A stretch of DNA of 64,000 nucleotides from Synechococcus sp. M44_DOE_062 (GCA_015295985.1 DVDX01000022.1:1-64000); one strand, 5' to 3'. Counted from the stretch's first letter, positions 20,795 through 29,879 are shown. Made by a program: numbers and translations. The notes: generated by a model not told the origin, from the sequence alone.

Positions 20795-22447
20795 CTAACG
20801 CGAATAGCGGGTGGGGGCGTGCATTCTCCCAGATTGCCATAGGCTCCAGCCTTGCCAGAGCAGGAGAGCCAACGCCAGGATCCCGACCACCCCGGCTAGC
20901 ACCAGCGCCCGTTCCAGGCGGGTGGCATGGAAGCCGGTTACCGTCCAATCGCGGCTGAGGTTGGATCCCAGAATGGCAAGCACAGCCAGGCCCAAACCAA
21001 GGACTCCGTCCGAGTAGCGCGAATGGATCCCTGGAGACTCCACCCTTCTTCCCTCCTGGGGCAGGGCGTTCCCGTCAGCAGTGCGGAGCACGTTGGGTTG
21101 CAGCGCCGCCAGGATCAAAGCAGTCATCAAAGCTCCCAATAGGAAGGCCGCTTGCGGCTGGGCGTGAATGAAGTAGCCTACCCCCACTGGCAGAGCCAGG
21201 CTGGCCAGCGTCAGGGCGATCCCCGTCTGCAGGGGTTTGTCCGGCCCATACAGCCAGTGAATGAGCGCCGCCAGCGCCATGGCCGCCATTCCCAGGTACA
21301 GCGCCGCCGACACATAGGGCTGGGTGAGGTCGATCCCGGCAACCTGCAGGTTGAACTGGTGCAACAGGTTTTGCAGCAGAGGGCGGGCCGACAAAAAGAG
21401 AGCTGCCATTGCCCCCCAGCGGCTGGGAAAAGCCAGACATCCCAGCCCCAAGAGCGCCGCCCCGTAGGATCCCCCCAGTCGCAGCGCCAGCAGCGCTCCT
21501 CCCCCTACCAGCGTTAGCCCCACACAGGCCCGCCAGAGCAGCCGTCCTTGTTGCTCCGCACCGCTGACGCGAGCAGGTTCCTCCGCCGGCGCAGGGATCC
21601 CCTGTCCCGTCTGGTTCTCCAAGGCAAGCAAGGCCCATGAGAGCAGTACCCCCACCCCGTAGAGCAAGGCCCAGAAGGGATCCTGGTATAGGCTGTTGCG
21701 GGTCAAGGCCAAGGCCAGCGCCAGCGCCACCAGCCACCCCACCCCATGCCCCACTGCCGACAGGAACCGGGGGGAGTCTTCTGAGGCGGTCAAGAGGGGC
21801 ACAGTGCCTGCCACCAAGCTGAGGGCAGCCAGCCCCACCGGCAACACCACCTGCCAAGGGAGATCCGGCTGGGATCCCACTTCCAAAGGGCTCTGCCCTG
21901 CCAGTGCGAGCAGGCGGGATCCCCAGGTTAAGGCGGCAATGCCGCTCCACCCCTGGCCCAGCGCCATCAGCAAGGATAGGGCTTCTGTTGTTGCTCCGCA
22001 ACGCTGACGCGAGAAGGACTCCGCCCCGCTGCCGCGAACGGCCAAGACCCCCAGCAAAGGGATCCCCACCAAGCCCATCCCCAGGCCACAGCCCCACAGA
22101 AACAGCATTCCCTGTGGCTCCGCAACGTTTATGCGACCGGGGGAGACGACAGCCAGGCTTTGCCAGGCCGCCAAACTGAGCAACAGCACCACCAGCCCTT
22201 GCCCGGCCCGACCGCAGCCACTCAACCCCAGCAACCCCACCCCCACCAGGCCCCCCAACAGTAGGGCCAGGGGGATCGGATCCGGCAACTGACCCAGCCA
22301 GCACCCCAGCGCCACCAAGGCCACCAAGCCCAGCCCCACCGCCGGTTGCCAACGGCGAACGGATCCCCAGCGGCGATAGCGAATTGCTTCCAACAGCAGA
22401 ACCACCAAGCCAATCGCAGCCGCAATCCCCAAAACTCCGCCCAGCAT
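20795..22447 (-). CDS. Large multi-pass membrane protein, unknown function
   Basis: 550 aa with roughly 14 hydrophobic segments and very high Leu/Ala/Gly. The long helices and scattered small polar loops faintly recall proton-pumping NADH dehydrogenase/Mrp antiporter subunits, but I see neither their conserved Lys/Glu nor a named motif, so no function is assigned. Hydrophilic loops are partly encoded by dispersed repeats: ESFSRQRCGATTE (~145-157), RVSGAEQQGR, RINVAEPQG and SPGIHSRYSD. This would explain why the loops look unlike the helices. It starts at ATG 22447 and heads a possible operon with the thioesterase and DUF2953-like genes. Confidence 0.7.
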   Translation of the reverse strand: MLGGVLGIAAAIGLVVLLLEAIRYRRWGSVRRWQPAVGLGLVALVALGCWLGQLPDPIPLALLLGGLVGVGLLGLSGCGRAGQGLVVLLLSLAAWQSLAVVSPGRINVAEPQGMLFLWGCGLGMGLVGIPLLGVLAVRGSGAESFSRQRCGATTEALSLLMALGQGWSGIAALTWGSRLLALAGQSPLEVGSQPDLPWQVVLPVGLAALSLVAGTVPLLTASEDSPRFLSAVGHGVGWLVALALALALTRNSLYQDPFWALLYGVGVLLSWALLALENQTGQGIPAPAEEPARVSGAEQQGRLLWRACVGLTLVGGGALLALRLGGSYGAALLGLGCLAFPSRWGAMAALFLSARPLLQNLLHQFNLQVAGIDLTQPYVSAALYLGMAAMALAALIHWLYGPDKPLQTGIALTLASLALPVGVGYFIHAQPQAAFLLGALMTALILAALQPNVLRTADGNALPQEGRRVESPGIHSRYSDGVLGLGLAVLAILGSNLSRDWTVTGFHATRLERALVLAGVVGILALALLLWQGWSLWQSGRMHAPTRYSR

Positions 22448-22661
22448 GTGCTCCCTCCTTTCAAGCCCTGCACCAACTATCGCCTATCGCTGTCCGGTCA
22501 TCATCGCCATTTGCAGAAGCGTTGCGTAGCGATAAGGTTTGTTCCTTGCCCCAGGCCTGCTAGAGAGCAGTGCTCCGCACCGCTAATGGGTTTGCCTTTG
22601 TGAAAGCGTCGCGTAGCCATAACGCAAAGATAAGCTGGAGAAGAGCAGCGAGCGGGCGTTC

Positions 22662-24764
22662 ATGTCTTCAGAGCACTACAAGTTCGACCTTTTCTTGCGC
22701 TACCACCGAGAGCAAGCCCGGTGGGCGCGTCAACTGGCAGAGCGGCTGGATCGCGAGGGTTTCAAAGTCTGGTTTGACCGCTGGATGCTACAGCCGGGGG
22801 ATAACCGCAAGCTGGAGCTACAACTGGCCATCGAACAATGCCGCTGGTTGGGAGTGGTGGCCTCTCCAGAGTTTGTTGCCGATCCCTGGCCCAGGGATGA
22901 GCTGTACAGTGGGTTTCCCCATGCCCCGGCGCGACAAAACCAGCGCCTGCTGACACTGCTGCACACCCCCACCGAGCTACCCCGCCCCCTGGAAGAGGCG
23001 CCCCTGCTGGATTTTACCGGCTCAGAAGAAGATCCGGTGCTGTTCGAGTACCGCGCCCTAGAGCTGATGCACTTTTTGGATCCCAGCTTCCCTGCCCCCG
23101 GGGATCTGCAGCGGTTCCGGCTGCAATACCGCCGCCGCGAGGGGAAGGAGTCCCCAGAAGAAGAAGAGGTGCGGGGATTTCAGGCTTTTTTGCGGGCCAT
23201 CCAGATGGCCATCCTGCGCATTGCCACGGGTGAAACTCCCTCCGCCACGCCAGAAGAAGGGGCACGTCAGATCGCCATTCTGCAGTTTATTCAGCGGCTG
23301 TTTCAGTGGAACAGTGCCGACATCCAATTTGAGCGGGGGGAAGACTGGCGTCGCCGCGGCAACCTGACAGAAGCCCTGGCCGCCTACGACCGGGCTCTGA
23401 ACATGGATCCCAACTTTGCCCTGGCTTGGAGCCGCCGCGGGGATGTACTGGTGCAGTTGGCCCGCTACCGCGAGGCGGTGGACAGCTACAACGGATCCCT
23501 GAGCATCAACCCCTACGACGAAGAAACCCGGCTGCGCCTAGCCCTGATTCTGGGGCGCTTGGGGCAATACAAGTCAGCGGTGGTCAACTACGACAAGGTG
23601 CTGGAGAGCAACCCGGAAGATGCTCTGGCCTGGCACAATCGCGGCATCCGCCTGCTGCAACTGAAGCGGTCGAAGCTGGCCCTGAACAGCCTGAACAAGG
23701 CGCTGCGCTACAACCCCAAACAGTCCCGCACTTGGCTGGCCCGTGGGATCGTGCTGCGGCGGCTGCGGCGGCCCAGCTCGGCAGCGGCCAGTTTTGCCCG
23801 GGTTTTGAAGCTCAACCCCAAAAGTGGGCGGGTTTGGCGTTACCAAGGCAATGCCCTCTTCCACTGTCACCGGCTGCGCTCGGCTGTTGAGTGTTACAAG
23901 CGCTCGTTGCGGCTGCGCCGCCGGGATCCCATCACCCTGCACAACTTGGGGGTGGCCCTGCTGCGCTTGGGGCAGTATCGGCTGGCCAGCAAGGCTCTAG
24001 AACGCGCTCTGCGCTACGATGCCGATAACTTCAAAAGCTGGTACGCCCGCGGCGTGGCCTTCCAGAAATTGGGCTACCTGAAAGAAGCCTGCATCCACTT
24101 CGAGGAAGCCCTCAAGATCCAGCCGGAGCACTTTCCGGCCCGCTATGCCCTGGCAATGGCGCAGCAGGAGTTGGGGCAACATGAGGCCAGCCTGCAGCAT
24201 TTCCAGCGCTTGGTGCAGCAGCGTCCCGGCAGTTCTGCCTGCTGGTTTGGCCAGATCACCAGCCTGCGGCGTCTGGGCCGGCTGGAAGAAGCCCGTGCTG
24301 CCTGCCAGCAGATGCTCCGCCTCAACGAACGGGATCCCTGGGGCTGGTTTGCCCTGGGCTTGCTCTACGGCGAGCTAAAGGATCCCGAACAAGCTGTGCA
24401 AGCCTACTCGCGGGTCTTGCAGCTCACCCCAGAAGATGCCGTGGCCCTCAACAACCGCGCCTGGGAAGCCTTGAAACTGGGAAAGCTGGAACCCGCCCTG
24501 GCAGATGCCCAACAGGCCACGCACCTGGATCCGCAGCGGCCCGCCTTTTGGCACACCCTGGGGCTGATTCAACTGCGAGCCGGCCAGCGAGAAGCCGCCC
24601 AGGCCAGCTTGCAGCGCTGTCTGGAGCTGGATCCCCAATTTCAGCCGGCCCAAGCTGCCCTGCAGGACTTGGCCCAAGAAGACTCGGCCTTGCCGGCGGA
24701 AGTGGCTCTGCCGGAATTGGAAACCCTCACTCCCCAACCGCAGCCGGTTGACCCCAACCCCTAG
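22662..24764 (+). CDS. TIR domain - tetratricopeptide repeat protein
   Basis: 700 aa. Residues 1-140 form a TIR domain: FDLFLRYHREQARWARQLAE, FKVWFDRWMLQPGD, LGVVASPEFV and WPRDEL. The Glu of this last motif (E80, after W76) is where TIR NADases such as SARM1 place their catalytic Glu. Residues ~215-690 hold about thirteen TPR units (for example AWHNRGIRLLQLKRSKLALN). No signal peptide or TM helix is seen, so it should be cytosolic. Bacterial TIR proteins either cleave NAD+ or make cADPR-like signals in anti-phage systems; TPRs would mediate recognition. In cyanobacteria TIR-TPR proteins are also frequent with no proven defence role. No linked effector or cyclase gene is present. Confidence 0.85.
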   Translation: MSSEHYKFDLFLRYHREQARWARQLAERLDREGFKVWFDRWMLQPGDNRKLELQLAIEQCRWLGVVASPEFVADPWPRDELYSGFPHAPARQNQRLLTLLHTPTELPRPLEEAPLLDFTGSEEDPVLFEYRALELMHFLDPSFPAPGDLQRFRLQYRRREGKESPEEEEVRGFQAFLRAIQMAILRIATGETPSATPEEGARQIAILQFIQRLFQWNSADIQFERGEDWRRRGNLTEALAAYDRALNMDPNFALAWSRRGDVLVQLARYREAVDSYNGSLSINPYDEETRLRLALILGRLGQYKSAVVNYDKVLESNPEDALAWHNRGIRLLQLKRSKLALNSLNKALRYNPKQSRTWLARGIVLRRLRRPSSAAASFARVLKLNPKSGRVWRYQGNALFHCHRLRSAVECYKRSLRLRRRDPITLHNLGVALLRLGQYRLASKALERALRYDADNFKSWYARGVAFQKLGYLKEACIHFEEALKIQPEHFPARYALAMAQQELGQHEASLQHFQRLVQQRPGSSACWFGQITSLRRLGRLEEARAACQQMLRLNERDPWGWFALGLLYGELKDPEQAVQAYSRVLQLTPEDAVALNNRAWEALKLGKLEPALADAQQATHLDPQRPAFWHTLGLIQLRAGQREAAQASLQRCLELDPQFQPAQAALQDLAQEDSALPAEVALPELETLTPQPQPVDPNP

Positions 24765-24865
24765 CAGGATCCCCTGGGCCTTCAGACCCCCAAGGACAAT
24801 ACCCGCAGTGCGCCGACGGGAGCAGAACATGCCACACTGGATCCCACCCCCCAGCACCGACACCC

Positions 24866-26020
24866 ATGGATCCCTGTCTGATTCCCGTTAAGCTCTCCAG
24901 CAGCTCCTTTCGCGACAGTGGGACGGAGTCCTACGACATCCTCATCCAGTCTGCGGAAGGCCCTAGCGGCCACAGCCTGATCCAGTTGGGATCCCAGATG
25001 CGGGCTAGAGGGCTTTCCGGCAAGGCTCTGGTGGTGAGCCATCCGGGCATTGCCAAACACTTTGCCGAGCGGCTGCTGCAGGGGCTGCATCAGGCAGGCT
25101 TCGCTGCCCACCTGTACCTATTGCCTGCTGGCGAACGCTACAAGACCCTCCGCTCGATTGCCAAGATCTACGACGCGGCCTTGGCCTTTGGCCTGGAGCG
25201 CTCCTCCACCCTCGTCGCCCTGGGGGGCGGAGTCATCGGCGATATGGTCGGGTTTGCAGCCGCCACCTGGCTGCGCGGGATTCCTTTTGTGCAGGTGCCC
25301 ACCTCCCTCCTGGCGATGGTGGATGCGGCTATCGGCGGCAAGACCGGCGTCAACCATCCCCAGGGGAAAAACTTGATCGGGGCGTTTTATCAGCCGCGCC
25401 TGGTGTGGATTGACCCGACGGTGCTGAAAACTCTGCCCCCACGGGAGTTTACTTCGGCTTTGGCAGAGGTGATCAAATACGGCGTGATTCAGGCTGCCGA
25501 TGTGTTTGAGTTTTTGGAAGATCGACCTCAACTGAGCCGCTACGCCGACTTTGCCCCTGACGATCTGCACTATCTGTTGCGGCGCTCTGCCGAGTGCAAA
25601 GCCTGGGTGGTGCAGCAGGACGAAAAAGAAGCGGGCCTGCGGGCCATCTTGAACTACGGCCACACCCTCGGCCATGCCTTGGAAACGGCCACCCACTACC
25701 GCCGCTACCTGCACGGAGAAGCCGTAGCCATCGGCATGGTGGCTGCCGGGGAGATCGCCCGCCGCCTGGGCTGGTGGAGCGCCGCTGAAGCCGAACGGCA
25801 ACGACACCTGATCGAAAAAGCGGGATTGCCCAGTCAGTGGCCTGCCGGGATCCCTTGGGAGACGGTGTTGCGGGTGATGCAGGCCGACAAGAAGGTGAAG
25901 CAAGGGCGGATTCGCTTCGTTTTGCCCCGCCGGATTGGCCAAGCGGAGTTAACCGACCAGGTGGAATTGGTAGACATTCAGGCGGCTGTAGAATCCATCG
26001 CCTCTCCCAGAGCTTCGTAA
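24866..26020 (+). CDS. aroB: 3-dehydroquinate synthase
   Basis: 384-aa NAD+- and Zn/Co-dependent enzyme of the shikimate pathway that cyclises DAHP to 3-dehydroquinate. GGGVIGDMVGFAAATWLRG, VPTSLLAMVDAAIGGKTGVN, and the metal-site region NYGHTLGHALE are intact. A dispersed-repeat copy (24908-24931) encodes part of the N-terminus (FRDSGTESYD), so the family-typical body starts a little later; the ATG at 24866 is kept since no better start is near. It begins about 100 bp after the TIR-TPR gene, with asd following. Confidence 0.96.
   Translation: MDPCLIPVKLSSSSFRDSGTESYDILIQSAEGPSGHSLIQLGSQMRARGLSGKALVVSHPGIAKHFAERLLQGLHQAGFAAHLYLLPAGERYKTLRSIAKIYDAALAFGLERSSTLVALGGGVIGDMVGFAAATWLRGIPFVQVPTSLLAMVDAAIGGKTGVNHPQGKNLIGAFYQPRLVWIDPTVLKTLPPREFTSALAEVIKYGVIQAADVFEFLEDRPQLSRYADFAPDDLHYLLRRSAECKAWVVQQDEKEAGLRAILNYGHTLGHALETATHYRRYLHGEAVAIGMVAAGEIARRLGWWSAAEAERQRHLIEKAGLPSQWPAGIPWETVLRVMQADKKVKQGRIRFVLPRRIGQAELTDQVELVDIQAAVESIASPRAS
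24908..24931 (+). repeat. Dispersed repeat in the aroB N-terminus
   Basis: TTCGCGACAGTGGGACGGAG followed by TCC. It matches the GGGACGGAGTCC half of copies at 13909 and 53387 and is read in frame near the beginning of aroB. Confidence 0.55.
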
Positions 26021-26143
26021 CACCCTAAAATAACCTGCAGTCCGATTCCTACAGCACGCTGGTGCAATTGCGCATTCGGCGACGGTGAGGTTTTCCAGCC
26101 CTGCCGCCACACCTAAAAACCGGGAGCAAGTTGAGGACAAAGC

Positions 26144-27151
26144 ATGGGACGGCAACAACGGGTAGCCATTTTGGGAGCAACAGGGGCAGTAGGAGCAGAG
26201 CTGCTGATGCTGCTGGAAGAGCGTAACTTTCCTGTAGCCGACCTCAAGCTTTTGGCCTCTCCTCGCTCGGCAGGCACTTACCTGACCTTCAAGGGGGAAC
26301 GGATCCCGGTTGAGCCAGTTTCAGAAGCGGCCTTTCGAGGCATGGAGCTGGTGCTGGCCTCTGCCGGAGCGGGCGTTTCCAAAACCTGGGCCAAAACCAT
26401 TGTGGATGCGGGGGCAGTGATGGTGGACAACTCCAGCGCCTTTCGCCTGGATCCCGAGGTGCCTTTGGTGGTGCCGGAAGTGAACCCCCAGGAAGCCTTT
26501 CGCCACCAGGGCATCATCGCCAACCCCAACTGCACCACCATCCTGATGTGCGTGGCCATTTACCCGTTGCATCGCCACATCCCCCTCCGCCGTGTGGTGG
26601 CTGCTACCTATCAATCCGCCAGTGGGGCTGGAGCCCGCGCCATGCAGGAACTCCAAGAACAAACCCGCGCCTACCTACAGGGGCAGCCGTTTCCGCCCCA
26701 GGTGTTCCCTTACCCCATTGCCTTCAACCTCTTCCTCCACAACAGTCCCCTGCAAGAGAACGGCTACTGCCAGGAAGAGATGAAGATGGTGAACGAATCC
26801 CGCAAGATTATGGGATCCCCCAACCTGCGGCTCACTGCCACCTGTGTACGGGTGCCGGTATTGCGCACTCACGCTGAGGCCCTGAACCTGGAGTTTGAAC
26901 AGCCTTTTGCGGTGGAAAAAGCCCGGCAAATCCTAGCCCAGGCTCCGGGGGTTGTGCTCATCGAAGATTGGCAGCAGAACCGCTTTCCCATGCCCATCGA
27001 TGTGGCCGGCAAGGACGCAGTGGCCGTGGGCCGCATTCGCCAAGACATCTCCGAACCTAAGGCCCTAGAGCTGTGGCTGTGCGGGGATCAGATCCGCAAA
27101 GGAGCAGCCCTCAACGCCGTTCAAATTGCCGAGCTGCTTTTGCAGGACTAA
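26144..27151 (+). CDS. asd: Aspartate-semialdehyde dehydrogenase
   Basis: 335-aa NADPH-dependent enzyme that reduces aspartyl-4-phosphate to the semialdehyde, the branch point to Lys, Met, Thr and diaminopimelate. The nucleotide-binding GATGAVGAELLMLL and the catalytic Cys in NPNCTT are present, and the length is normal. In many cyanobacteria dapA and an RNase J gene follow asd, but here a convergent lipoprotein gene overlaps its stop by 4 bp. Confidence 0.97.
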   Translation: MGRQQRVAILGATGAVGAELLMLLEERNFPVADLKLLASPRSAGTYLTFKGERIPVEPVSEAAFRGMELVLASAGAGVSKTWAKTIVDAGAVMVDNSSAFRLDPEVPLVVPEVNPQEAFRHQGIIANPNCTTILMCVAIYPLHRHIPLRRVVAATYQSASGAGARAMQELQEQTRAYLQGQPFPPQVFPYPIAFNLFLHNSPLQENGYCQEEMKMVNESRKIMGSPNLRLTATCVRVPVLRTHAEALNLEFEQPFAVEKARQILAQAPGVVLIEDWQQNRFPMPIDVAGKDAVAVGRIRQDISEPKALELWLCGDQIRKGAALNAVQIAELLLQD

Positions 27152-28176
27152 TACACCACAACCGTCCAGGTTACCGGCCCCGCTGTAGCAGGGGCAGCCT
27201 GATCGTTGGTCAATGTTACCGGGGAGTTGGGGTAGGTGTAGGTACCGGCTGGTGTCAAAGCTACCGCCGTTTTCACAGGGATGGTCACTGTGCAGGTTCC
27301 TCCCACAGCCACCGATCCTCCGGTGAATTGAATGATGTTCCCGCCCACTGTCGCCGTGAGAGTGGGGAGGCCGCACGAAGGTGTAAAAGTAGACGCACCG
27401 GCAACTTGCAAGCCAGAGGACGGCGCTCCCGGCAAGGTGTGGTTAAAGGCCAAGCCCGTCAGTGGAATGGCTGCGTTGTTGGTGATGGTAAACGTCAGAG
27501 TTCCAGTGCCGGTAATGGGATTTGGGCCGATTGGGCCAAGCGGGTTGGGAGCAAAGGCCATGGTAAAGGTGGGAGCTGGCACCGTTACCGTTAGGTTGAT
27601 AGCCGCAGCGGTGGCATTGGGCGCTTGGCTGCTGCTGAGGATTACTGCTGGGCTGGTCAGGGATCCGGCTGTGGTGGCCGTAACTTGAAGATCCAGGCTG
27701 ATGGTGCAGCTAGCGCTGGATCCCAGTGAGCCGTTGACCAACGAGATGGAATTGGCCCCTGGTGGAGCTATCACCGTCCCCCCACAGCCGTTGTTCAGGT
27801 TATCGGGGGTGGCAACGACCAGGCCGGCAGGCAAGGTGTCGGAAAAAGCTAGACCAGTCAGGGGCAGGGCAGCGGTGTTGGTAATCGTGTAGGTCAGGGT
27901 TGTTTTGGCAGTGGGGCCAGCAGCCACCGAGGTAGGACTAAATGCCTTGGCAAAAGTTGGGGCACCCGGCGTGGGTGTTGGCGTTGGAGTCGGGGTTGGT
28001 GTGGGTGTTGGAGTCGGCGTAGGTGTTGGAGTCGGCGTAGGTGTCGGAGTCGGGGTCGGTGTAGGTGTAGGCACTGTCGTCCCACCGCTTCCGCCTCCAC
28101 CGCAGCCGGTCAGTCCTAGACAGGCCGCTCCTAGACTCAAGGCCACAAGGGTTGTAACTGCTTTTTTCTTCGTCAC
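27148..28176 (-). CDS. Cell-surface lipoprotein with a (PT)17 linker and two DUF11-like domains
   Basis: ~342-aa exported lipoprotein. The N-terminus is KKK, then a hydrophobic stretch and the lipobox LTGC, so the mature protein starts Cys-Gly4. Then come 17 Pro-Thr dipeptides, a linker likely to be rigid and perhaps glycosylated. Two similar beta-sandwich domains of the DUF11/isopeptide-like kind follow ([20 protein letters not shown] and [20 protein letters not shown]). The GTG at 28176 is preferred because GAGGAG lies 7 nt before it; an ATG at 28197 lacks such a site. Convergent with asd, 4-bp overlap. Function unknown; adhesion or surface display is plausible. Confidence 0.75.
   Translation of the reverse strand: MTKKKAVTTLVALSLGAACLGLTGCGGGGSGGTTVPTPTPTPTPTPTPTPTPTPTPTPTPTPTPTPTPTPGAPTFAKAFSPTSVAAGPTAKTTLTYTITNTAALPLTGLAFSDTLPAGLVVATPDNLNNGCGGTVIAPPGANSISLVNGSLGSSASCTISLDLQVTATTAGSLTSPAVILSSSQAPNATAAAINLTVTVPAPTFTMAFAPNPLGPIGPNPITGTGTLTFTITNNAAIPLTGLAFNHTLPGAPSSGLQVAGASTFTPSCGLPTLTATVGGNIIQFTGGSVAVGGTCTVTIPVKTAVALTPAGTYTYPNSPVTLTNDQAAPATAGPVTWTVVVY
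27971..28072 (-). repeat. Hexanucleotide tandem repeat encoding (Pro-Thr)17
   Basis: Seventeen consecutive CCN-ACN units with partial 18-nt higher-order periodicity (PT PT PT blocks with recurring codon choice). On the opposite strand the same stretch reads as an artificial Gly-Val repeat. Confidence 0.9.
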
Positions 28177-28288
28177 TCTCTTACTCCTCATCACCATCGG
28201 ACTTGACTTTTTCTATCGACCTGCCTTGCTACAGTTTACTCCAGTCCAGGAGAATTGAGAAGCATTTGGCCTTTGTGGAGATTGGCTT

Positions 28289-29062
28289 GTGCATCCAATT
28301 GGGATGGGATCCCTGGCCAGCTTGATCGCCGGGTTGGCAACCGGCTTAGGGGCCTTGCCCGCTCTGTTTCTCCCCTCGCTCTCGGAAAGGGCGCAAGGGA
28401 TCCTGCTGGGGTTTGGGGGTGGGGTGATGCTGGCAGCCACCTCTTTTTCCCTGCTGGTGCCGGGCACCGAGGCAGCCATAGCGCTGGAGTATGCCCCATT
28501 TGGGGCGGCTGTGGTGATGGTGGCGGGCCTGTTGTTGGGAGCGATCTTCCTGGAGAGTGCCCACCGCCTCTTTCCTCACGAACACTTTTTCAAAGGGGTA
28601 GAAGGAGAGAACCGCGCCCATTTGAAGCGGATTTGGCTGTTCATCATCGCCATCGCCCTGCACAACTTCCCAGAGGGATTGGCAGTAGGGGTGGGTTTTG
28701 CCACCGGCCAAGTCGGCGATGGGCTGGCGTTGGCGTTGGGGATCGGCTTGCAGAACATGCCAGAGGGGCTGGTGGTGGCTTTGTCGCTGGTGGGCCAGGG
28801 GTATTCGCGGCTGTTTGCTTTCGGCATCGCCCTGTTGACCGGACTGGTGGAGCCCATCGGCGGGATCCTGGGAGCAACGGTGGTCTCTCTGGCGCAGCCC
28901 TTGCTGCCCTGGGGGATGGCTTTTGCGGCAGGGGCGATGTTGTTTGTCATTTCCGATGAAATCATCCCTGAATCCCACCGGCAGGGGTTGGAGCGGGAGG
29001 GTACCTTTGGGGTCATCAGTGGGTTTGTGGTGATGATGCTGCTGGATATCACCTTGGGCTAG
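28289..29062 (+). CDS. ZIP-family metal transporter
   Basis: 257-aa integral membrane protein with about eight helices, importing divalent metals (Zn, Fe or Mn). The metal-path motifs HNFPEGLAVGVGFATG (helix 4) and LQNMPEGLVVAL (helix 5) are diagnostic of the ZIP family, GufA/ZupT branch. The usual His-rich loop is short (HRLFPHEHFFK). It starts 112 bp from the divergent lipoprotein gene. The hydrolase follows 34 bp after its stop with a dispersed-repeat relative between the two. Confidence 0.9.
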   Translation: MHPIGMGSLASLIAGLATGLGALPALFLPSLSERAQGILLGFGGGVMLAATSFSLLVPGTEAAIALEYAPFGAAVVMVAGLLLGAIFLESAHRLFPHEHFFKGVEGENRAHLKRIWLFIIAIALHNFPEGLAVGVGFATGQVGDGLALALGIGLQNMPEGLVVALSLVGQGYSRLFAFGIALLTGLVEPIGGILGATVVSLAQPLLPWGMAFAAGAMLFVISDEIIPESHRQGLEREGTFGVISGFVVMMLLDITLG

Positions 29063-29064
29063 CA

Positions 29065-29096
29065 AGGGATCCCATCGCGAAGCGAAACGGAGTTTT
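29065..29096 (+). repeat. Repeat relative that also provides the ribosome-binding site of the hydrolase
   Basis: GATCCCATCGCGAAGCGAAA followed by CGGAGTTTT, just ahead of the ATG at 29097. A similar element lies at 31731-31765 after the CadD-like gene. Here the CGGAG part is at Shine-Dalgarno distance. Confidence 0.45.
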
Positions 29097-29879
29097 ATGT
29101 TAAGCAACGAACCCTTTTTGTGGCGAGGAACAGGGGAACACGCCTGTCTGCTGCTGCATGGGTTGGGGGGCGGTGTTTACGAGTTGCAATGGCTGGCAGA
29201 GCGGCTGTTGGCGGCTGGTTTGACCGTGCAAGGATTTAATTATCCCGGCCACGACCGCCCGGCTGCCCGCATGCCCCCTTCCCGCTGGACGGAGTGGTAC
29301 GGGCGGGCCTTGGAGCATTACTTGGCTTTGCAGCAGGAGTATCCCCGCGTTTCCTTGGTGGGCTTTTCCACCGGCTGTTTGCTGGCTTTGCACCTGGCTT
29401 TTGCCCATCCCATCCATAAATTGGTGCTGCTGGCGCCGTTCTTTGCCATTCGCCACCGCTGGTACTATCTTTTTCGCCCTGAGCAGTACCTGAACAGCCT
29501 GGGTTGGCTATTGAAGGAGGTGCCCCGCCTCAGCTTGCCGATTCGGGACGAGGATGCTTGCGCCTTGGCCGAAAAGACAGCCTATTTCCGCAGCTTTAAT
29601 CTGTCGGCGGTGCGCAGCGCCCTGGAGCTGATCGAGCGAGTCAAGGGAGAGGTGGCCGGCATCCAGGTTCCCACCCTGATCCTGCAATCTCGCCAAGATA
29701 CGGTGGTGGATCCCGAACAGGCGGCGTGGCTCTATCAAGAGCTGGGATCCGAGACAAAGATCTTGTATTGGCTGGAGCGCTCCGACCACATCCTCACTTT
29801 GGACTGCGAGCGGGAAACGGTGTTTGCCCAGGTTTGCGCTTTTCTCAAACGGGATCCTTCTGCGCCCGAATCAGCGTAA
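29097..29879 (+). CDS. Alpha/beta hydrolase, carboxylesterase type
   Basis: 260-aa cytosolic serine hydrolase close to Est30-like carboxylesterases/monoacylglycerol lipases. The oxyanion segment is LLLHGLGGG, the nucleophile elbow GFSTGC, the acid probably in RQDTVVD, and the His in ERSDHILTLD. All triad members are in the expected order, so it should be active, on a medium-chain ester. Its last 35 bp overlap the 3' end of the convergent DUF3598-like gene. Confidence 0.88.
   Translation: MLSNEPFLWRGTGEHACLLLHGLGGGVYELQWLAERLLAAGLTVQGFNYPGHDRPAARMPPSRWTEWYGRALEHYLALQQEYPRVSLVGFSTGCLLALHLAFAHPIHKLVLLAPFFAIRHRWYYLFRPEQYLNSLGWLLKEVPRLSLPIRDEDACALAEKTAYFRSFNLSAVRSALELIERVKGEVAGIQVPTLILQSRQDTVVDPEQAAWLYQELGSETKILYWLERSDHILTLDCERETVFAQVCAFLKRDPSAPESA

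Larger units (their letters stand above)
20341..22620. repeat. Cluster of ~25-bp GC-rich dispersed repeats
   Basis: Related copies occur at 20341-20357, 20781-20810, 21001-21030 (inverted relative), 21550-21577, 21990-22041 (double), 22115-22139, 22513-22537, 22570-22589 and 22602-22620. The common core reads GCTCCGCACCGCTGACGCGA, with CCGTC/GGACTCC extensions in some copies. Several lie in the 550-aa membrane protein and are translated in frame; the last three lie between it and the TIR-TPR gene. Confidence 0.65.

Noticed and set aside
27971-28072. Possible CRISPR array
   Set aside because: The repeats are contiguous 6/18-bp units with no spacers and encode protein.
27905-28258. Plus-strand frame with a long Gly-Val repeat
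   Set aside because: It is the antisense reading of the (Pro-Thr)17 linker; the minus-strand lipoprotein has a signal peptide, lipobox and good ribosome site.
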